NCBI RefSeq assembly: GCF_905171765.1 | Contig: NC_053389.1 | Coordinates: forward strand, 215,208,624 to 215,272,623 | Reading direction: 5' to 3' | Origin: Bufo bufo | Lineage: Eukaryota > Chordata > Amphibia > Anura > Bufonidae | DNA length: 64,000 nucleotides | Part shown: positions 41,552 to 53,283 of the stretch, in pieces | How the letters are laid out: each line of letters begins with the position of its first letter | Position numbering within the stretch: the first letter of the stretch is position 1 | The notes under the pieces: model-generated | Database searches by the model: none | What the model was told of the DNA's origin: nothing | What the model saw: only the letters and a program-made list of their open reading frames with translations | Made by a program: the position numbers and the translations under genes

Positions 41552-41905
41552 GTGGATGTTATTGTCCATCTTGGGACAAATTATCTGGCTTGCAATGAGG
41601 TTTCAAAGGTAAAGGAAGCTTTTCACACACTTGGAAATGATATACGGGAGGTTGCATCAACTGTTTCATTCTCTGCAGTTTTGCCTGTGCATAACCTTCA
41701 ACATGACAGGAAGATGCACATTAAGGAATTCAATGTATGGCTTGGTGAATGGCGTCTGAACCAAGGGTTTGGCTTTGTGTCTCATGTTAGCTCTCGTTGG
41801 AATGGAAAAGAACTGTACAAGAAAGATGGTTTGCATCTTTCTCTCAAGGGAACGAATGTCCTCAGTGAACAGTTCCAAGTATTTGCTAAGGAGCATTTAT
41901 ACTAG
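41552..41905 (+). pseudogene. CR1 ORF1, SGNH/GDSL-esterase-like domain
   Basis: The frame opens at 41552, with upstream coding in another frame from about 41394. Motifs are VIVHLGTNYLACNE (block III, GxN), a LPVHN region, and KKDGLHLSLKGTNVLSEQF (block V, DxxH), as in SGNH hydrolases. CR1-group LINEs are known to carry an esterase in ORF1. The block I 'GDS' is not clearly visible, being upstream of a frameshift (about 41490-41550). The product is about 117 residues, the C-terminal part of the domain. It would act with the ORF2 product in the retrotransposition complex. Confidence 0.78.
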
Positions 41906-41978
41906 GAAAGGGCGGCAAAAGAGTGATAATCCAGCGATCCGACTGCCCCCCGGAACAATGCCAGAAGATGCCAGTAGC

Positions 41979-44568
41979 ACAACGGTTAAGAAATGACAAG
42001 CTCAGATTCTTGTCTACAAATGCTCGCAGTTTAGGGAATAAGATCAATGAACTTGAGGCTATAATGGCATCAGAGAATATAGATTTAGTGGCTGTTACTG
42101 AGACGTGGTTCAATGGTAAGTAATGATTGGGATATAACAATTCCAGGGTTCTCTCTATACAGGAAAGACAGAGAAGGCAAGAAGGGGGGAGGGGTGGCCC
42201 TGTATGTGAAAGATAGCATGAAATCTAATTTGATACAAGTTAGCGAGACCAATTTAGAGTCAGTTTGGGTTACCTTGCAGCTTGATAATCATAAGGGGTA
42301 ACTCATGTAGGTGTGATATATAGACCACCTAGCCAAGTCAAAGAATTAGATGATCTACTAGTTCAGGAAATAGCTAAAATGACATTGAAGGGGAAAGTTA
42401 TCATTATGGGAGACTTTATTCTTCCTGGTGTAAACTGGAAAACCAAAATAGCTAGTTCTGCCAGGAGTACAGATATTCTAAATTCCCTACTGGGATTATC
42501 TCTACAGCAAGTAGTTGAGGAGCCAACCTGGAAGGAGGCCATTTTAGATTTAGTATTCACAAATGGGAATTTGGTATCTGATATTACTGTAGGGGAAAGC
42601 TTGGGATCTAGTGATCACCAGTCAGTGTGGTTTACTATAAGTACAGTGACTGAGTCACGCCACACAAAAACAAAAGTTTTAGGTTTTAGAAAAACTGACT
42701 TTTCTAAAATTAGATTAGTGGTATACGAGTCCATATCAGATTGGAACAGTTTCAATGGAGTCCAGGAGAAATGGGACTACTTAAAAGTGGCACTATTGAA
42801 GGCAACAGAAAATTGCATTAGGCTTGTCAGTAAAAGCAAAAAAAGTAAGAGACCACTGTGGTACTCAGCAGAAGTGGCCAAAATCATTAAAAACAAAAAG
42901 ATAGCATTTAGTAATTATAAAAAAAAAAAAAAAAACGAGGATGACAGGCAAATTTCTAAGATTAGGCAGAGAGAGGCCAAACAAGTTATAAGAGCTTCTA
43001 AAGGACAGGCAGAAGAGAAATTAGCTCAGTCAGTGAAAAAAGGTGATAAGACATTCTTCGGATACATAAATGAAAAAAGGAAACGAAAACAAATAATTAC
43101 CAAATTAAAAACAAAAGAAGGAAGGTATATGGAAGAAGATAAAGAACTAGCTGACTGCCTCAATGAATACTTCTGTTCAGTTTTTACAAAGGAAAATTAA
43201 GGAAAAGGACCTCAGTTAGGAAAGAAGACTAATGAATATTTTGATGCATGTGTCTTTACAGAGGAAGAGGTTCTAAGTCAGCTGTCTAAAATTAATACAA
43301 ATAAGTCACAGGGGCCTGATGGGATACACCCAAAGCTATTAAAAGAGGTCAGCGGCGAACTAGCAAAACCATTAACAGATTTATTTAACCAATCACTGGC
43401 AACAGGAGTCGTCCCAGAAGATTGGAAATTGGCAAATGTGCCCATTCACAAGAAATGTAGTAGGGAGGAATCGGGCAACTATAGGCCAGTAAGCCTGACA
43501 TCAATAGTGGGGAGATTAATGGAAACCAATGGATCCCATGGATTGAAAGATGAAAAACAGCATGGGTTTACTTCAGGGAGATCATGTCAAACTGATCTTA
43601 TTGGTGCAGTAGACATCGCTTATCTGGACTTTAGTAAGGCTTTTGATACTGTCCCACATAGAAGGCTTATCAATAAATTGCAGTCTTTGTGCGTGGACTC
43701 CCATATTGTTGAATGGATTAGGCAGTGGCTGAGGGACAAACAACAGAGGGTTGTAGTCAATGGAGTATATTCAGACCATGGTCTTGTTACCAGTGGGGTA
43801 CCTCAGGGATCTGTTCTGGGACCCATATTGTTTAATATCTTTATCAGCGAAATTGCAGAAGGCCTCGATGGTAAGGTGTGTCTTTTTGCTGATGACACTA
43901 AGATTTGTAACAGGGTTGATGTTCCTGGAGGGATACACCAAATGGAAAAGGATTTAGGAAAACTAGAGGAATGGTCAAAAATCTGGCAACTAAAATTTTA
44001 TGTTGATAAGTGCAAGATAATGCACCTGGGGCGTAAAAACCCAAGAGCAGAATATAAAATCAGTAATACAGTCCTAACCTCAGTATCTGAGGAAAGGGAT
44101 TTAGGGGTCATTATTTCAGAAGACTTAAAGGTAGGCAGACAATGTCATAGAGCAGCAGGAAATGCTAGCAGAATGCTTAGGTGTATAGGGAGAGGCATTA
44201 CCAGTAGAAAGAGGGAGGTGCTCATGCCGCTCTACAGAGCACTAGTAAGACCTAATTTGGAGTATTGTGCGCAGTACTGGAGACCATATCTCCAGAAGGA
44301 TATTGATACTTTGGAGAGAGTTTAGAGACGAGCTACTAAACTAGTACATGGATTGCATGATAAAACTTACCAGGAAAGATTAAAGGACCTTAACATGTAT
44401 AGCTTGGAAGAAAGACAAGACAGAGAGGATATGATAGAAACTTTTAAATACATAAAGGGAATCAACAAGGTAAAAGAGGAGAGAATATTTAAAAGAAGAA
44501 AAACTGCTACAAGAGGACATAGTTTTAAATTAGAGGGGCAAAGGTTTAAAAGTAATATCAGGAAGTGA
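41979..44568 (+). pseudogene. CR1 ORF2, APE endonuclease and reverse transcriptase
   Basis: The APE endonuclease N-terminus FLSTNARSLGNKINELEAIM, then AVTETWF, then GFSLYRKDREGKKGGGVALY, GDFILPGVNW (family usually GDFN) and SSDHQSVWF. The connecting region 42700-43200 has an A-run (42919-42935). RT: YRPVSLTSIVGRLMET, LDFSKAFDTVPHRRLI (first Asp), VPQGSVLGPILFNIFI, LFADDTKICN (two Asp). Compared with the minus-strand copy, about 13 and 14 codons are deleted near 43530 and 43600. Stops at 43198 and 44323 break it. A C-terminal frame continues to 44568 (EERQDREDMIETFKYIKG). Confidence 0.9.
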
Positions 44569-44857
44569 TCTGGTGAAACATGTTGGGGGGCAGTTAATTG
44601 TTTTAAACAATTGTTGTCCACTCCAATGCTGCTTATTAGCTTAGAAGTCCATGTGTAGGACATTTCATTCAATATAGCAAGGTTTTTGAGCTAGATGGAG
44701 CGCCTAGCAGCATGTGTGCAATGTGTGAATGCGTCTTGAAAACTACTGACGTAGTGGCAGACAAGTGTGCTGTGCTGTGAACGTTTGTGTGTAGGAGCAC
44801 AGTCACCTATTCCATTTAATCAGTTTTTGCAGGCAACTACAGGTAGTTTGCTTACAT
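44569..44857 (+). other. Possible Penelope pseudo-LTR relic
   Basis: 'gaagtgatctggtgaaacat', then GTTGGGGGG, resembles a decayed hammerhead 3' half (GAAACxxGUxG). No TSD and no coding sequence. Content otherwise unrecognised. Confidence 0.3.
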
Positions 44858-44968
44858 AGAAACATAGAATGTGTCGGCAGATGATAAGAACCATTTGGCC
44901 CATCTAGTCTGCCCAATATACTGAATACTATGAATAGCCCTTGGCCCTATCTTATATGAAGGATGGCC
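44858..44968 (-). repeat. CR1 3' end fragment (antisense)
   Basis: 'agaaacatagaatgtgtcgg', then 'gcccatctagtctgcccaat', is identical in layout to 55925-56036. It is the CR1 3' terminus, whose last bases on the minus strand carry ATTCTATGTTTCTATG. The fragment is cut at about 44968. Confidence 0.85.
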
Positions 44969-45446
44969 TTATGGTAGCGGCCATCTGCAACAGTGTGTCC
45001 GCTCTAGTATCCCGTCTGTTATTATCCTCAAGAAGGAAGAATAAAGAGTTACTATTTCGCTACTTCGGTGAGTGCCGCATGTTGCTTTATTATCTTCTCT
45101 ACATCGTTGCATTCAATATGTAGATGTATTCATCGCACCCTTTGTTCCGAGTTTGCCTTCTTTCATTAAAGATACCAAGGATGTGGTCACCAGGCTCCAG
45201 GTGCTGCAGGTCACTCCAGAAATAAATGATAGATGTGGAAAAACCAGCACTCACTCAAATGCACGCTGCCCGGGAGAGGACGTCAATCCACAGCAATATA
45301 AGGAAAGTGTTTGTTGCTTTTTTGGTTTATTCACCTAATATTGATTGCACCTGTCTTTATGTGGTCACTCCCTTTATGGGAGGGGCCTGCTGTTCCTGTG
45401 GGTGGTGACTATAGTATATATAGCTTGTTAAAATCACTTTTGGATG

Positions 45447-45485
45447 TACTTGTTGATGAAGGCACATTCGCCAAAACGCGTCCTG
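45447..45485 (+). ncRNA. Hammerhead ribozyme relic (PLE)
   Basis: TTGATGA, stem AGGC/GCC(A), then AAAACGCGTCC. Layout equals the Penelope hammerhead (CTGATGA...GAAACGCGTC), but C3 is T and G12, the general base of the catalytic core, is A. Expected inactive. Confidence 0.6.
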
Positions 45486-45572
45486 GTCATAGGACTATTT
45501 CTGTTTATGGAATAAAAAGATACTTTATTCGCATCAAGACACGACTGCTGGGATTCTTTCCTTATATTATAC

Positions 45573-46319
45573 TCCAGAAACAAAACTGGCTAGTCTTGAT
45601 GTTGAGGCGCTGTACACCAACATTAGACATGATTTAGGAATTCAGGTAGTTTCCTCATTTATTTCTACTAAAAGTACACTTTTTCACGGGCACAATAGGT
45701 TCATTTTAACCCTATTACACTTTCTTCTTACTCACAACTTTTTTCTTTTTGATGGACACTTCTATTTACAATTAGTCGGGACCGCTATGGGCAGTAAATT
45801 CGCACCTAATTATGCAAATTAGTTTTTGTGGTGGTGGGAAGACACCATAGTTTTCACCAATGATTTCCATAATTACACCAAACACATTTTATTTTGGGGT
45901 AGGTACATTGATGATTTATTTATCCTTTGGGAAGAGACCCATGACACGTTTCACCAATTTGTGGAGGCACTCAACTCTAATGATATAGGAATGAGATTCA
46001 CGTCAGAAATCAATGACAACACTCTCACTTTCTTGGATCTCAGACTTACCTTGGACCCTGGTGGCCACATCCTCACTGAGATATACCAAAAACCTACAGC
46101 AACTAATAATCTGTTGCATTGGAATAGTCACCACCCACACCCCCTAAAAAAGGGGATACCTATAGGCCAATATATTAGGGCGCGCAGGAACTGCTCAGAG
46201 GATTCAAGTTTTAGACAGGAAAGTAATAACCTGTAAAACAAGTTTAGAGCTAGAGGATATGCCAAAAAGGTCGTACATAGAGCCTTCGCAAGCACAAAGG
46301 GTGTGAGGCGCAGTGGCAA
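45573..46319 (+). pseudogene. Penelope-like reverse transcriptase
   Basis: The reading starts LASLDVEALYTNIRHDLG (RT motif with catalytic Asp), then LVGTAMGSKFAPNYAN, a TAG near 45822, FLWWWEDT, RYIDDLFILWE (second catalytic pair), NTLTFLDLRLTLDPGGHI and LKKGIPIGQYIRARRNCSED. It ends FRARGYAKKVVHRAFAS before the foreign insert. The N-terminal 40 % of the RT is missing. The YIDD active site is intact. Confidence 0.9.
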
Positions 46320-46621
46320 CCCCCCCCCCCCCCCCAATACTTGGCCACATACCTCTTACATCCAGGGACATCTCCTGTCATATAGACCTTCTCTTTCCTC
46401 TTCTCCTCCGTTAGACCGCCTTGACAAATTCTTTCAGCCACATCTCGTCTCTACAGAGTTTGTAACACAGACACGTTAGATTTCTAAATTTTTCCATTAA
46501 CCTTCCCATCCTGGTGTCCCCACAGTGTCATCCTGCTGCCACCCCCAATACTGTGCCCGTTGTGCCCCCCAATGCCCCAGGTACTATACTGCTGAAAAAA
46601 TAGTGACCCTAATAGACATAA

Positions 46622-46759
46622 TTGGGGTAATTTATCAAACTGGTGTAAAGTAGAACTGGATTTCCAAAAGAGCTGTCAAATATGAAAGGTGGAATCTGAT
46701 TGGCTGCTATGGGCAACTAAGCCAGTTCCACTTTACACCAGTTTGATAAATTACCCCAA
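46622..46759. mobile_element. Small palindromic MITE (138 bp)
   Basis: Arms TTGGGGTAATTTATCAAACT and complement ending at 46759, with further pairing 'ggtgtaaagtagaactgg' and 'ccagttccactttacacc'. The inner 50 bp, 'ctgattggctgctatgggca', is typical of a common vertebrate MITE type. Confidence 0.85.
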
Positions 46760-46854
46760 ATGTTCCTATAGTGTCTACAGCAGTTATGTCCCCTAGAGTA
46801 CCCCCAGTAATAATAACACCCTATATTGTGCTCCAGGCAATAATCCCGGTATAG

Positions 46855-47120
46855 TGTCTCCAGAAATAATAGAATTGCCCCTACAGTGCCTCCCCAATAG
46901 CAACGTCCCCCACGCTGCCCCCATACAGTAATTTCCCCAACACTGCCCCCATACAGTAATTTTCCCCACACTTCCCCCATACAGTAGTGTCCCCCACACT
47001 GCCCACCACACAGTAGTGTCCCCCACACAGTAGTGTCCCCCACCATGCCCATATAGTAATTTCCCCCCCACATAGTAATCCCTCCCATAATAATTTGCCC
47101 CCACACAGTATCCCACCATA
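46855..47120. repeat. C-rich minisatellite (about 32-bp unit)
   Basis: Copies of 'cccccacactgcccccatac' plus 'agtaatttt', about seven to eight units, degenerate. Confidence 0.85.
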
Positions 47121-47707
47121 TTCCCCCCCCCTGTCCTCCTGTGTGCACCCCCCTCATATCCCCCAAAGTTGGCACATAAAATAAAATAAAAATTCTTTCC
47201 CCCACACAGTATTCCACCATATTATCCCCCCACACGTCCTCCTGTGTGCAAAGTTGGCACATAAAACAAAAAAATAAAATAAAAGCTGAATACTTACCTG
47301 TGCTTGCTCGCAGAGTCCCGGCACTGTGCTGCTGAGTCCTGACACAGGCGCGCACGATGACATCATGATGCGCGCATGCGCCGGGATTTCACTACCGCAT
47401 AGGCTTCAGGCCTACTAGGCCTGAAGCCTATGGCGATGAACAGCGGCGGGCCAGGGAACTATACGCTCCGCTCCCTGCCCCGCCGCAGTATGTGGGTGTC
47501 AGCGCTTCAGCAATGAGAGCTTCAATCTGTATTAATGGAAGTGCTCATTGCTTCTGGGCCTGCTGGCACCCCCGTGAGAGCCGGCACCCGGGGCAGACGG
47601 CCAACCCTGCCCCCCCCTCCCCGGGAACACCACTGGCAAGGCGGGAGGACTTGCTGACTACGGAACCGCCCCCACCTCCCCCCCCCCTCCACACACACAC
47701 ACACACA

Positions 47708-48432
47708 GGTCGTCAGATGTATCGGTACCTTTGATGCTCAAAATCAACAGATTTTTCAGATCTTAAAAAAGCACTGGAATGTGTTGAGGGCTGACAACGA
47801 CACAGTATCACTTACCGGAAGGGAAAAAATCTCAAGGACATTTTGGTCCATAGTCTCTTTCGGTCAGATCCTCCAAAGGTAACTTGGTTGAGGTCGGGGA
47901 CTGTTGGCACCTTTCCCTGTGGCGACTGTGTTTTTTGTCCGTTCATCAAAAAATCTAGGACATTAGTCAACCCTGTGGACAAAAAGGAATATCAGATTAG
48001 ACAGTTTATCAATTGCAAAACTAAGGGTATCATATATATTGCACAATATCCCTGTCGTAAGATCTATGTGGGCAAGACCTCACAAGAGTTCAGGCGACGT
48101 ATCTGCCAACACATTAGCAGCTTTAATTCAAACGCAAATACCACAATTTCTAAACATGTTAGAGCTGGCTATCAGGAGATGGTGAGGGACCTGGTGAATA
48201 AGACAGACACCTATAAAAAAAATACCACAATTTCTAAACCTGTTAGATTTCATCATGGGGGAACCCCCAAATGCCTGACCTTTTTGGGAATCTGCAAAGA
48301 AACGCTGGGGGTAAGGAGGGGTGATCTGGATGCACTCCTCCTACAAGAAGAAACTAAATGGATATACTGTTTGGATAGTCTCCATCCGAAGGGACTCAAT
48401 GAAGGATTCACCTTTTCCTCATTTTTCTAGAC
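47708..48432 (+). pseudogene. Penelope-like linker and GIY-YIG endonuclease
   Basis: Linker RCIGTFDAQNQQIFQILKKH with a frame change near 47840, then a Cys motif (GDCVFCPF). The endonuclease follows: GIIYIAQYPC...KIYVGKTSQEFRRRI, the GIY...YVG pair with the conserved Arg, then a His-rich region and LQEETKWIYCLDSLHPKGLN. The catalytic Glu of GIY-YIG is plausibly in the EETKW region, though I cannot confirm which residue. The frame ends TAG at 48428-48430. Confidence 0.88.
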
Positions 48433-48543
48433 CGTTTAGGGAGGCAATCAAAGTTGGAATAAATTTATGGTTAGTTTTCAGTTTAGTGAGCAAATAAACA
48501 TAGATGACAGCTAGTGGTTGGCATGGTGGTATAGCCACAGTTA

Positions 48544-49593
48544 GGCCCCTTTCACACGGGCGAGTATTCCACGTGGATGCGATGCGTGAGTTGAACGCAT
48601 TGCACCCGCACTGAATCATGACCCATTTATTTCTATGGGGCTGTGCACACGAGCGGTGATTTTCACGCATCACTTGTGCGTTGCGTGAAAATCGCAGCAT
48701 CCTCTATTTTGTGCGTTTTTCATGCAACGCAGGCCCTATAGAAGTGAATGGGGTTGCGTGAAAACCGCAAGCATCTGCAAGCAAGTGCGGATGCAGTGTG
48801 ATTTTCACGCATCACTTGTGCGTTGCGTGAAAATCGCAGCATGCTCCTCTTTGTGCGTTTTTCACGTAACGCAGGCCCCATAGAAATGAATGGGGTTGCG
48901 TGAAAATCGCAAGCATTCGCAAGCAAGTGTGGATGCGGTGCGATTTTCACGCACGATTACTAGGAGACGATCAGGATGGAGACCCGAACATTATTATTTT
49001 CCCTTATAACATGGTTATAAGGGAAAATAATAGCATTCTGAATACAGAATGCATAGTAAAATAGGGCAGGAGGGGTTAAAAAAAAAAAAATTTAACTCAC
49101 CTTAGTCCACTTGATCGCGTAGCCCGGCGTCTCCTTCTTTGCTGATTGCAGGAAAAGGACCTGTGGTGACGTCACTCCGGTCATCACATGATCCATCACA
49201 TGATCTTTTACCATGGTGATGGATCATGTGATGACCGGAGTGACGTCACCACAGGTCCTTTTCCTGCAATCAGCAAAGAAGGAGACAGAAGAGAAGCCGG
49301 GCTGCGCGATCAAGTGGACTAAGGTGAGTTTAATTAATTTTTTATTTTTTTGAACCCCTCCAGCCCTATTTTACTATGCATTCTGTATTCAGAATACTAT
49401 TATTTTCCCTTATAACCATGTTATAAGGGAAAATAATACAATCTACAGAACACCGATCCCAAGCCGGGTTTGGGTACCAAACATGCGCGATTTTTCTCAC
49501 GCGATTACAATGTTTTGCACTCGCGCGGAAAAATCGTGCATGTTCCCGCAACGCACCCGCATTTTTTCCTGCAACGCCCGTGTGAAAGAGGCC
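48544..49593. mobile_element. Palindromic MITE, Harbinger-like, about 1.05 kb, TTA TSD
   Basis: TIRs GGCCCCTTTCACACGGGCG and complement (CGCCCGTGTGAAAGAGGCC) flanked by TTA at 48541-48543 and 49594-49596. The inner part is one long palindrome centred at about 49205 (TTTTACCATGGTGATGGATC), with arms 'ggacctgtggtgacgtcact' and 'tgatgaccggagtgacgtca'. At the left, three diverged copies of a 'gcgtgaaaatcgcagcat' unit occur. 3-bp TSD TTA suits PIF/Harbinger. Confidence 0.85.
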
Positions 49594-49596
49594 TTA

Positions 49597-50259
49597 TGCA
49601 GTTTGTGGTGGCAGCACAATTTGCCTGAGTCATACTGTAGCAGTCAATACTAGAATGCATTTATATATATTTGGCACCAGTGGATGATGGATATCAAAAT
49701 TCCCAGTTTTTCTCTCCGTTAGTGACATTATATCTACCCTTTACCGTAGTTAAAGTGTCAGTGCATCTATTGATAGCGCAGGTCATGCGGGCAGGCCATC
49801 TCACATCGCTATCAGATTCTAAGTCGCTATCAGAGTCTAAGTCTAAGTGCTCAACCATCGGCTGCCGGCACAGGACATGCGCACTGGGCATGTCTTGATT
49901 TCCCTTACTTTTTGTTGGTGCGCATGGGTACTCGGCTACTAGAGACTGAGTGCTCACACACCCGCCACCTGCGCAGGACCTGCGCTTTGGAAAGCATCAT
50001 CTGGCTGATTTTCTAAGTTAGTGCGCAGTGACAGCTTGCGCATGATGTCCTCTGCCCTGCTTTCATTTGTCAACAACAAAATAGGGAGGGCAGCTATTCC
50101 AAATCTCTTGCGTTCTCATTTGTCACTTGGTGTAGCTTGCTAAACAGCAATTGGCTACCACACAAATCAATCACAGAATTGCAGCATATATATGCGGTAT
50201 GCCAGACCTTGCAGGGAAATTATGTGTAAGCAATAGGTGGGCCGAGGTAAATACAGTTC
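49597..50259. other. Intergenic, repeat-like, no gene seen
   Basis: Contains 'ctatcagattctaagtcgct', two imperfect copies of TCTAAGT and CGCTATCAGA, and 'gcgcactgggcatgtcttga'. No convincing element or coding frame. Confidence 0.4.
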
Positions 50260-51138
50260 TGGTTACTCACGGTTATGTCGTCCCTGGGCAGGCTCGCATA
50301 AGTGAAAAGGAGAACGGCACAAGGATTCTCCGGGGCACACTCTGGTGTAAGGGACACTGGCCAGATGGTGGTCTGAGGTGCCCTTGATGGTCTGTATTAA
50401 TGTGCCAGTGGCAATGTTCCTTGTAATCGTGACGCCAGTACCTTTTGTATGGAGGTACAACCATTTACTGTAGTGTTAATAGAGGAACTTGAGTCTGAGG
50501 CAAGCAGGATGAAACTCAAAATGACTTTTGAAGATGACTTTTGATAACAGCACATCAAAAGTATCTAAACAGTCTCAGTACAGAGATATACTGCTGCAGG
50601 TCCTCTGCTGACAGGTGTAACTGTCCCTCCCTAGATATTAAGTAATAGGAAATTTTAGCCTTACTGGTAGTGGAGTTTAGGAATGGTCCTGGTTCAGGCT
50701 TGTGAAGTCGCCAAAGGATGGTAAATCCATTACCGTGGAGTCCAAAGGTCCTAAGGCACCAAGAAGATGTGTCCAATAACCCTTTGGGGGTCTCCTTTCT
50801 GTAGTATTCTCTGAATAGATAAAGTACTTCAGCTCTGGGCTGAGATATGGCGGAGGGCTCCAAATAACAGGCTGACAAACTGCTAGACTGTGCTCAACTG
50901 TAACTCTAGTCTCAACAGGAAGTTATCTGGAAACTAGACTGCACTAGACTGAACTGGCTAGGCCTGAGCTGAACTATATATTATCTCCCCCTAGTGGTAA
51001 GCTCAGTGTAATTGAATGCTAATACACCTGTTAGCAGGGATGATGCATAAGGACATATTGCAGCTTAACAACAGACTATAAAAAGGCATATAAAGTGCAA
51101 TACGACAACTTTTCAGTACCCACGAGAGTAGTGGGACA
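50260..51138 (-). repeat. Putative LTR of minus-strand gypsy element
   Basis: On the minus strand TGTCCCACTACTCTCGTG at 51138 follows AAAAGAGGGGTATCCAGTG (purine tract). The other end reads ATAACCGTGAGTAACCA at 50260, close to a TG...CA pattern. The partner LTR is not in the window, so the ends are inferred. Confidence 0.5.
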
Positions 51139-52593
51139 CTGGATACCCCTCTTTTATAACCTGTGTCGGCCTCAACACTAAGATGTAGGTCTCCTGAAAA
51201 ATACAAAATAGAACAATCCTGCAGGCATAAAGAACAGTACCATAACCCATATCAATACTTTTTCTTGAAATCTGAAAAGCAATTGGTTAGGCACAATTGT
51301 AAATTATCAGGCAATACATCACAATTGGTAGTAAACAAGTGGAAAGGGGCGTTGTTTCTTTCCTCTCTGGAGACTGATGAACAGGGGCGCTGACCTGGCA
51401 CAGCGGAACAATAAAACCAGGATAGTCCATAATGGGGAAATAATGAAACATGGTTGAAAATCAGGAGGCTCACAGGGCATGAGTCCATTCCCTGAGCATA
51501 GGGGATGTAAAGATGAAGAATAAACACAGAGACTCAGATGCGTTAGAGTCCATTTCTGGGCACAGTCTTGAAAGTTGCATCTGTAGAGAGTCCTTTGAGT
51601 AAGGCAAATTATCAGAGTCAAGAAGTCTCTTACTCAGGCTCTGTAGTCTCACCAAAAAAACTAAATTTGTAATCCACATTAGACTGGAGTATCAGGAAGG
51701 TCTCTCCATTGTTTCTAAATTAAATACTCCCTATAATGAGCAGGTAGTTGTCCGTTTGTAATCCAACTGGATCTGCAAAGTGGTGGTCCTTCTTCTGACC
51801 TTGGCTCAAGGGGACTTGGTACTTCTGGAGTTTCTTGCTCTACGGAAACTTCTTCTTGAGGTGGTTCCTCTGGCTGATGTGGCACTGTACTGACTGGTGC
51901 AGGCACAGCAACGTTTAACCAGGGTGTAAGGAATCATTTTAGAGGATCTATTTCGGTCATTAGATTTTCAACAGTTTGCATAGGCTCTACAGAGTTAGCT
52001 GGTAGTTCCGGCACTTGAATTGGAGGTTGATGTCCCTCTGTAACAGTGTCATCTGGAAGAATTCCTCTTGGAGTACCTTTCTCCTTGGTACACAATTTCA
52101 AGCAATTGCGATGAACTATTTGAGGTGATTTGTTTTCTCTGGTGATCTCATAGGTGTCAGTTGCTGGATTAGGGATAGCTGAAATGATATAGGGAACTCT
52201 TTCCCACTTACTATCCAATTTGCTGGTGCGATGGTTGTTCTTTAGCCATACGTAATCACCAATTTCAAGTGGCTCTGCGTTGGCAGATTGGTCATAGTCT
52301 TTTTGTTGCTTTTTGTGAGCAGGTTCCATGCGGTGGTGAACAATTTCTTGTGCATCAGCTAGACGTCTTTGGTGTTCGCTCACCCAATCAGTTTTTGGCA
52401 ATGGATTGATGACATCTGGCACTTGTACGTCCAAAGTATGGTCAGCAGGTAGTTTACCTTGTCGGCCAAACATGAGATAGTAAGGTGTATACCCCGTGGA
52501 ACAGTGAATGGTATTATTATAGGTATATATCAACTGAGGTAGAAGAGTAGGCCAATCATTTCTGGTAGCAGGTGGCACAGCTCTAAGCATTTC
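51139..52593 (-). pseudogene. Ty3/gypsy integrase C-terminal part (second lineage)
   Basis: Minus-strand frame 52593-51934: AVPPATRNDWPTLLPQLIYT, YNNTIHCSTGYTPYYLMFGR (integrase C-terminal fold), LEIGDYVWLKNN and KWERVPYIISAIPNPATDTY (GPY-like region). Then a Pro/Glu/Thr-rich tail to about 51715 (EVPSPLEPRSEEGPP), frame-shifted near 51930. 51139-51714 is 3' untranslated with the polypurine tract. It is distinct from the chromodomain element at 498: no chromodomain. Confidence 0.85.
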
Positions 52594-53283
52594 TGTCACG
52601 GGGTTCCGAAGGTGCACTCGGTCCCCCATTGCCCGCAGACCTGTTGCTTAGCTTTGGGAATGAGGATCTGTGTTTGACCTCATTCCCAGGGTGGCTTTAC
52701 TAGCTAGGTGGCTCCCTGCTCCTAGTCTGCCTTGAGCGCCGAGCTGATCACTCGGTGCTCGACTTGTTGGTCTGTCGGTCATGTGACGCTGGCCACGTCA
52801 CATGACCTTCACTCCCCACTATAAATACAGGCAGCCTGCTGGCTACAGGTTGCATGTTAATTTCTAGGTTCCTGGCTATTTGTTGGACTGCTGAATACTT
52901 ACCTGAACCTGTTCCCTGACCATCCTTTTGCCTGCTCCTCCTGTACTGCGCATCCGTCCTGGTATTGTGACCTCGGCTCCCACCTGACTACTCTCTTAGG
53001 ACTCCTCTTGTAGTTCTCTGCTCTCCTGGTATTTGAGCCCGGCTTCTCCTGACCATTCTTTGCTTAATCCTTTGTACTGCGTTGCTCTCTTGGTTTTGAC
53101 CCGGTCCGTTCATGTTCCGTATTTTGTCTTGTCTGTCTTCCCTGCACATATCCTAAGTTAGGGACTGTCGTCCAGTTGTCCCCTGTCATCAGGACTTGTG
53201 AGGCAAGTAGGCAGGGCCAGGGGTGAGGGTGGAGCGCAGTGGTCACTATTCTTCCCCGTGTGTGTGTGGACATGACCGTTACA
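52594..53283 (+). mobile_element. Solo LTR of the 4378 gypsy family, 5-bp TSD
   Basis: 690 bp, TGTCACGGGG...CCGTTACA, with ATTTC at 52589-52593 and 53284-53288. It aligns throughout with 4378-4488 plus 14578-15264. A TATAAATA at 52820-52827 matches the promoter of the other copy. It inserted into the integrase of the minus-strand gypsy element, exactly between CEKMNQTLIE and MLRAVPP. Confidence 0.92.

Larger units (their letters stand above)
41441..44568 (+). mobile_element. CR1-type LINE, nearly full length
   Basis: Plus-strand ORF1 (esterase-like) followed by ORF2 (endonuclease and reverse transcriptase) in one continuous order. The 3' end past 44568 lacks the CR1 octamer and is replaced by other sequence, while the equivalent 3' end is complete in the minus-strand copy at 55921. 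Several small deletions and frameshifts mark it as dead. Confidence 0.88.
46320..47707. mobile_element. C-rich insert within the Penelope-like element
   Basis: Begins with a run of C (46320-46336) and ends with (CA)n at 47690-47708. It interrupts the PLE between FASTKGVRR and RCIGTFDAQNQQIF. It contains a MITE (46622-46759), a minisatellite (46855-47120) and GC-rich sequence (47290-47690) with no gene. No clear TIR or TSD; class unknown. Confidence 0.6.
45130..48432 (+). mobile_element. Penelope-like element (Neptune type), rearranged
   Basis: In plus-strand order: pseudo-LTR with a hammerhead relic (about 45130-45560), reverse transcriptase joined straight to it without the RT N-terminus, a foreign insert (46320-47707), then the linker and GIY-YIG endonuclease. 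RT plus C-terminal GIY-YIG is the hallmark of endonuclease-bearing Penelope-like elements. Junction and stop codons show it is inactive. Confidence 0.88.

Noticed and set aside
46717..47366. Gly/Trp/Tyr-rich minus frame of 212 codons
   Set aside because: Translation of the C-rich minisatellite and flanks, no domain.
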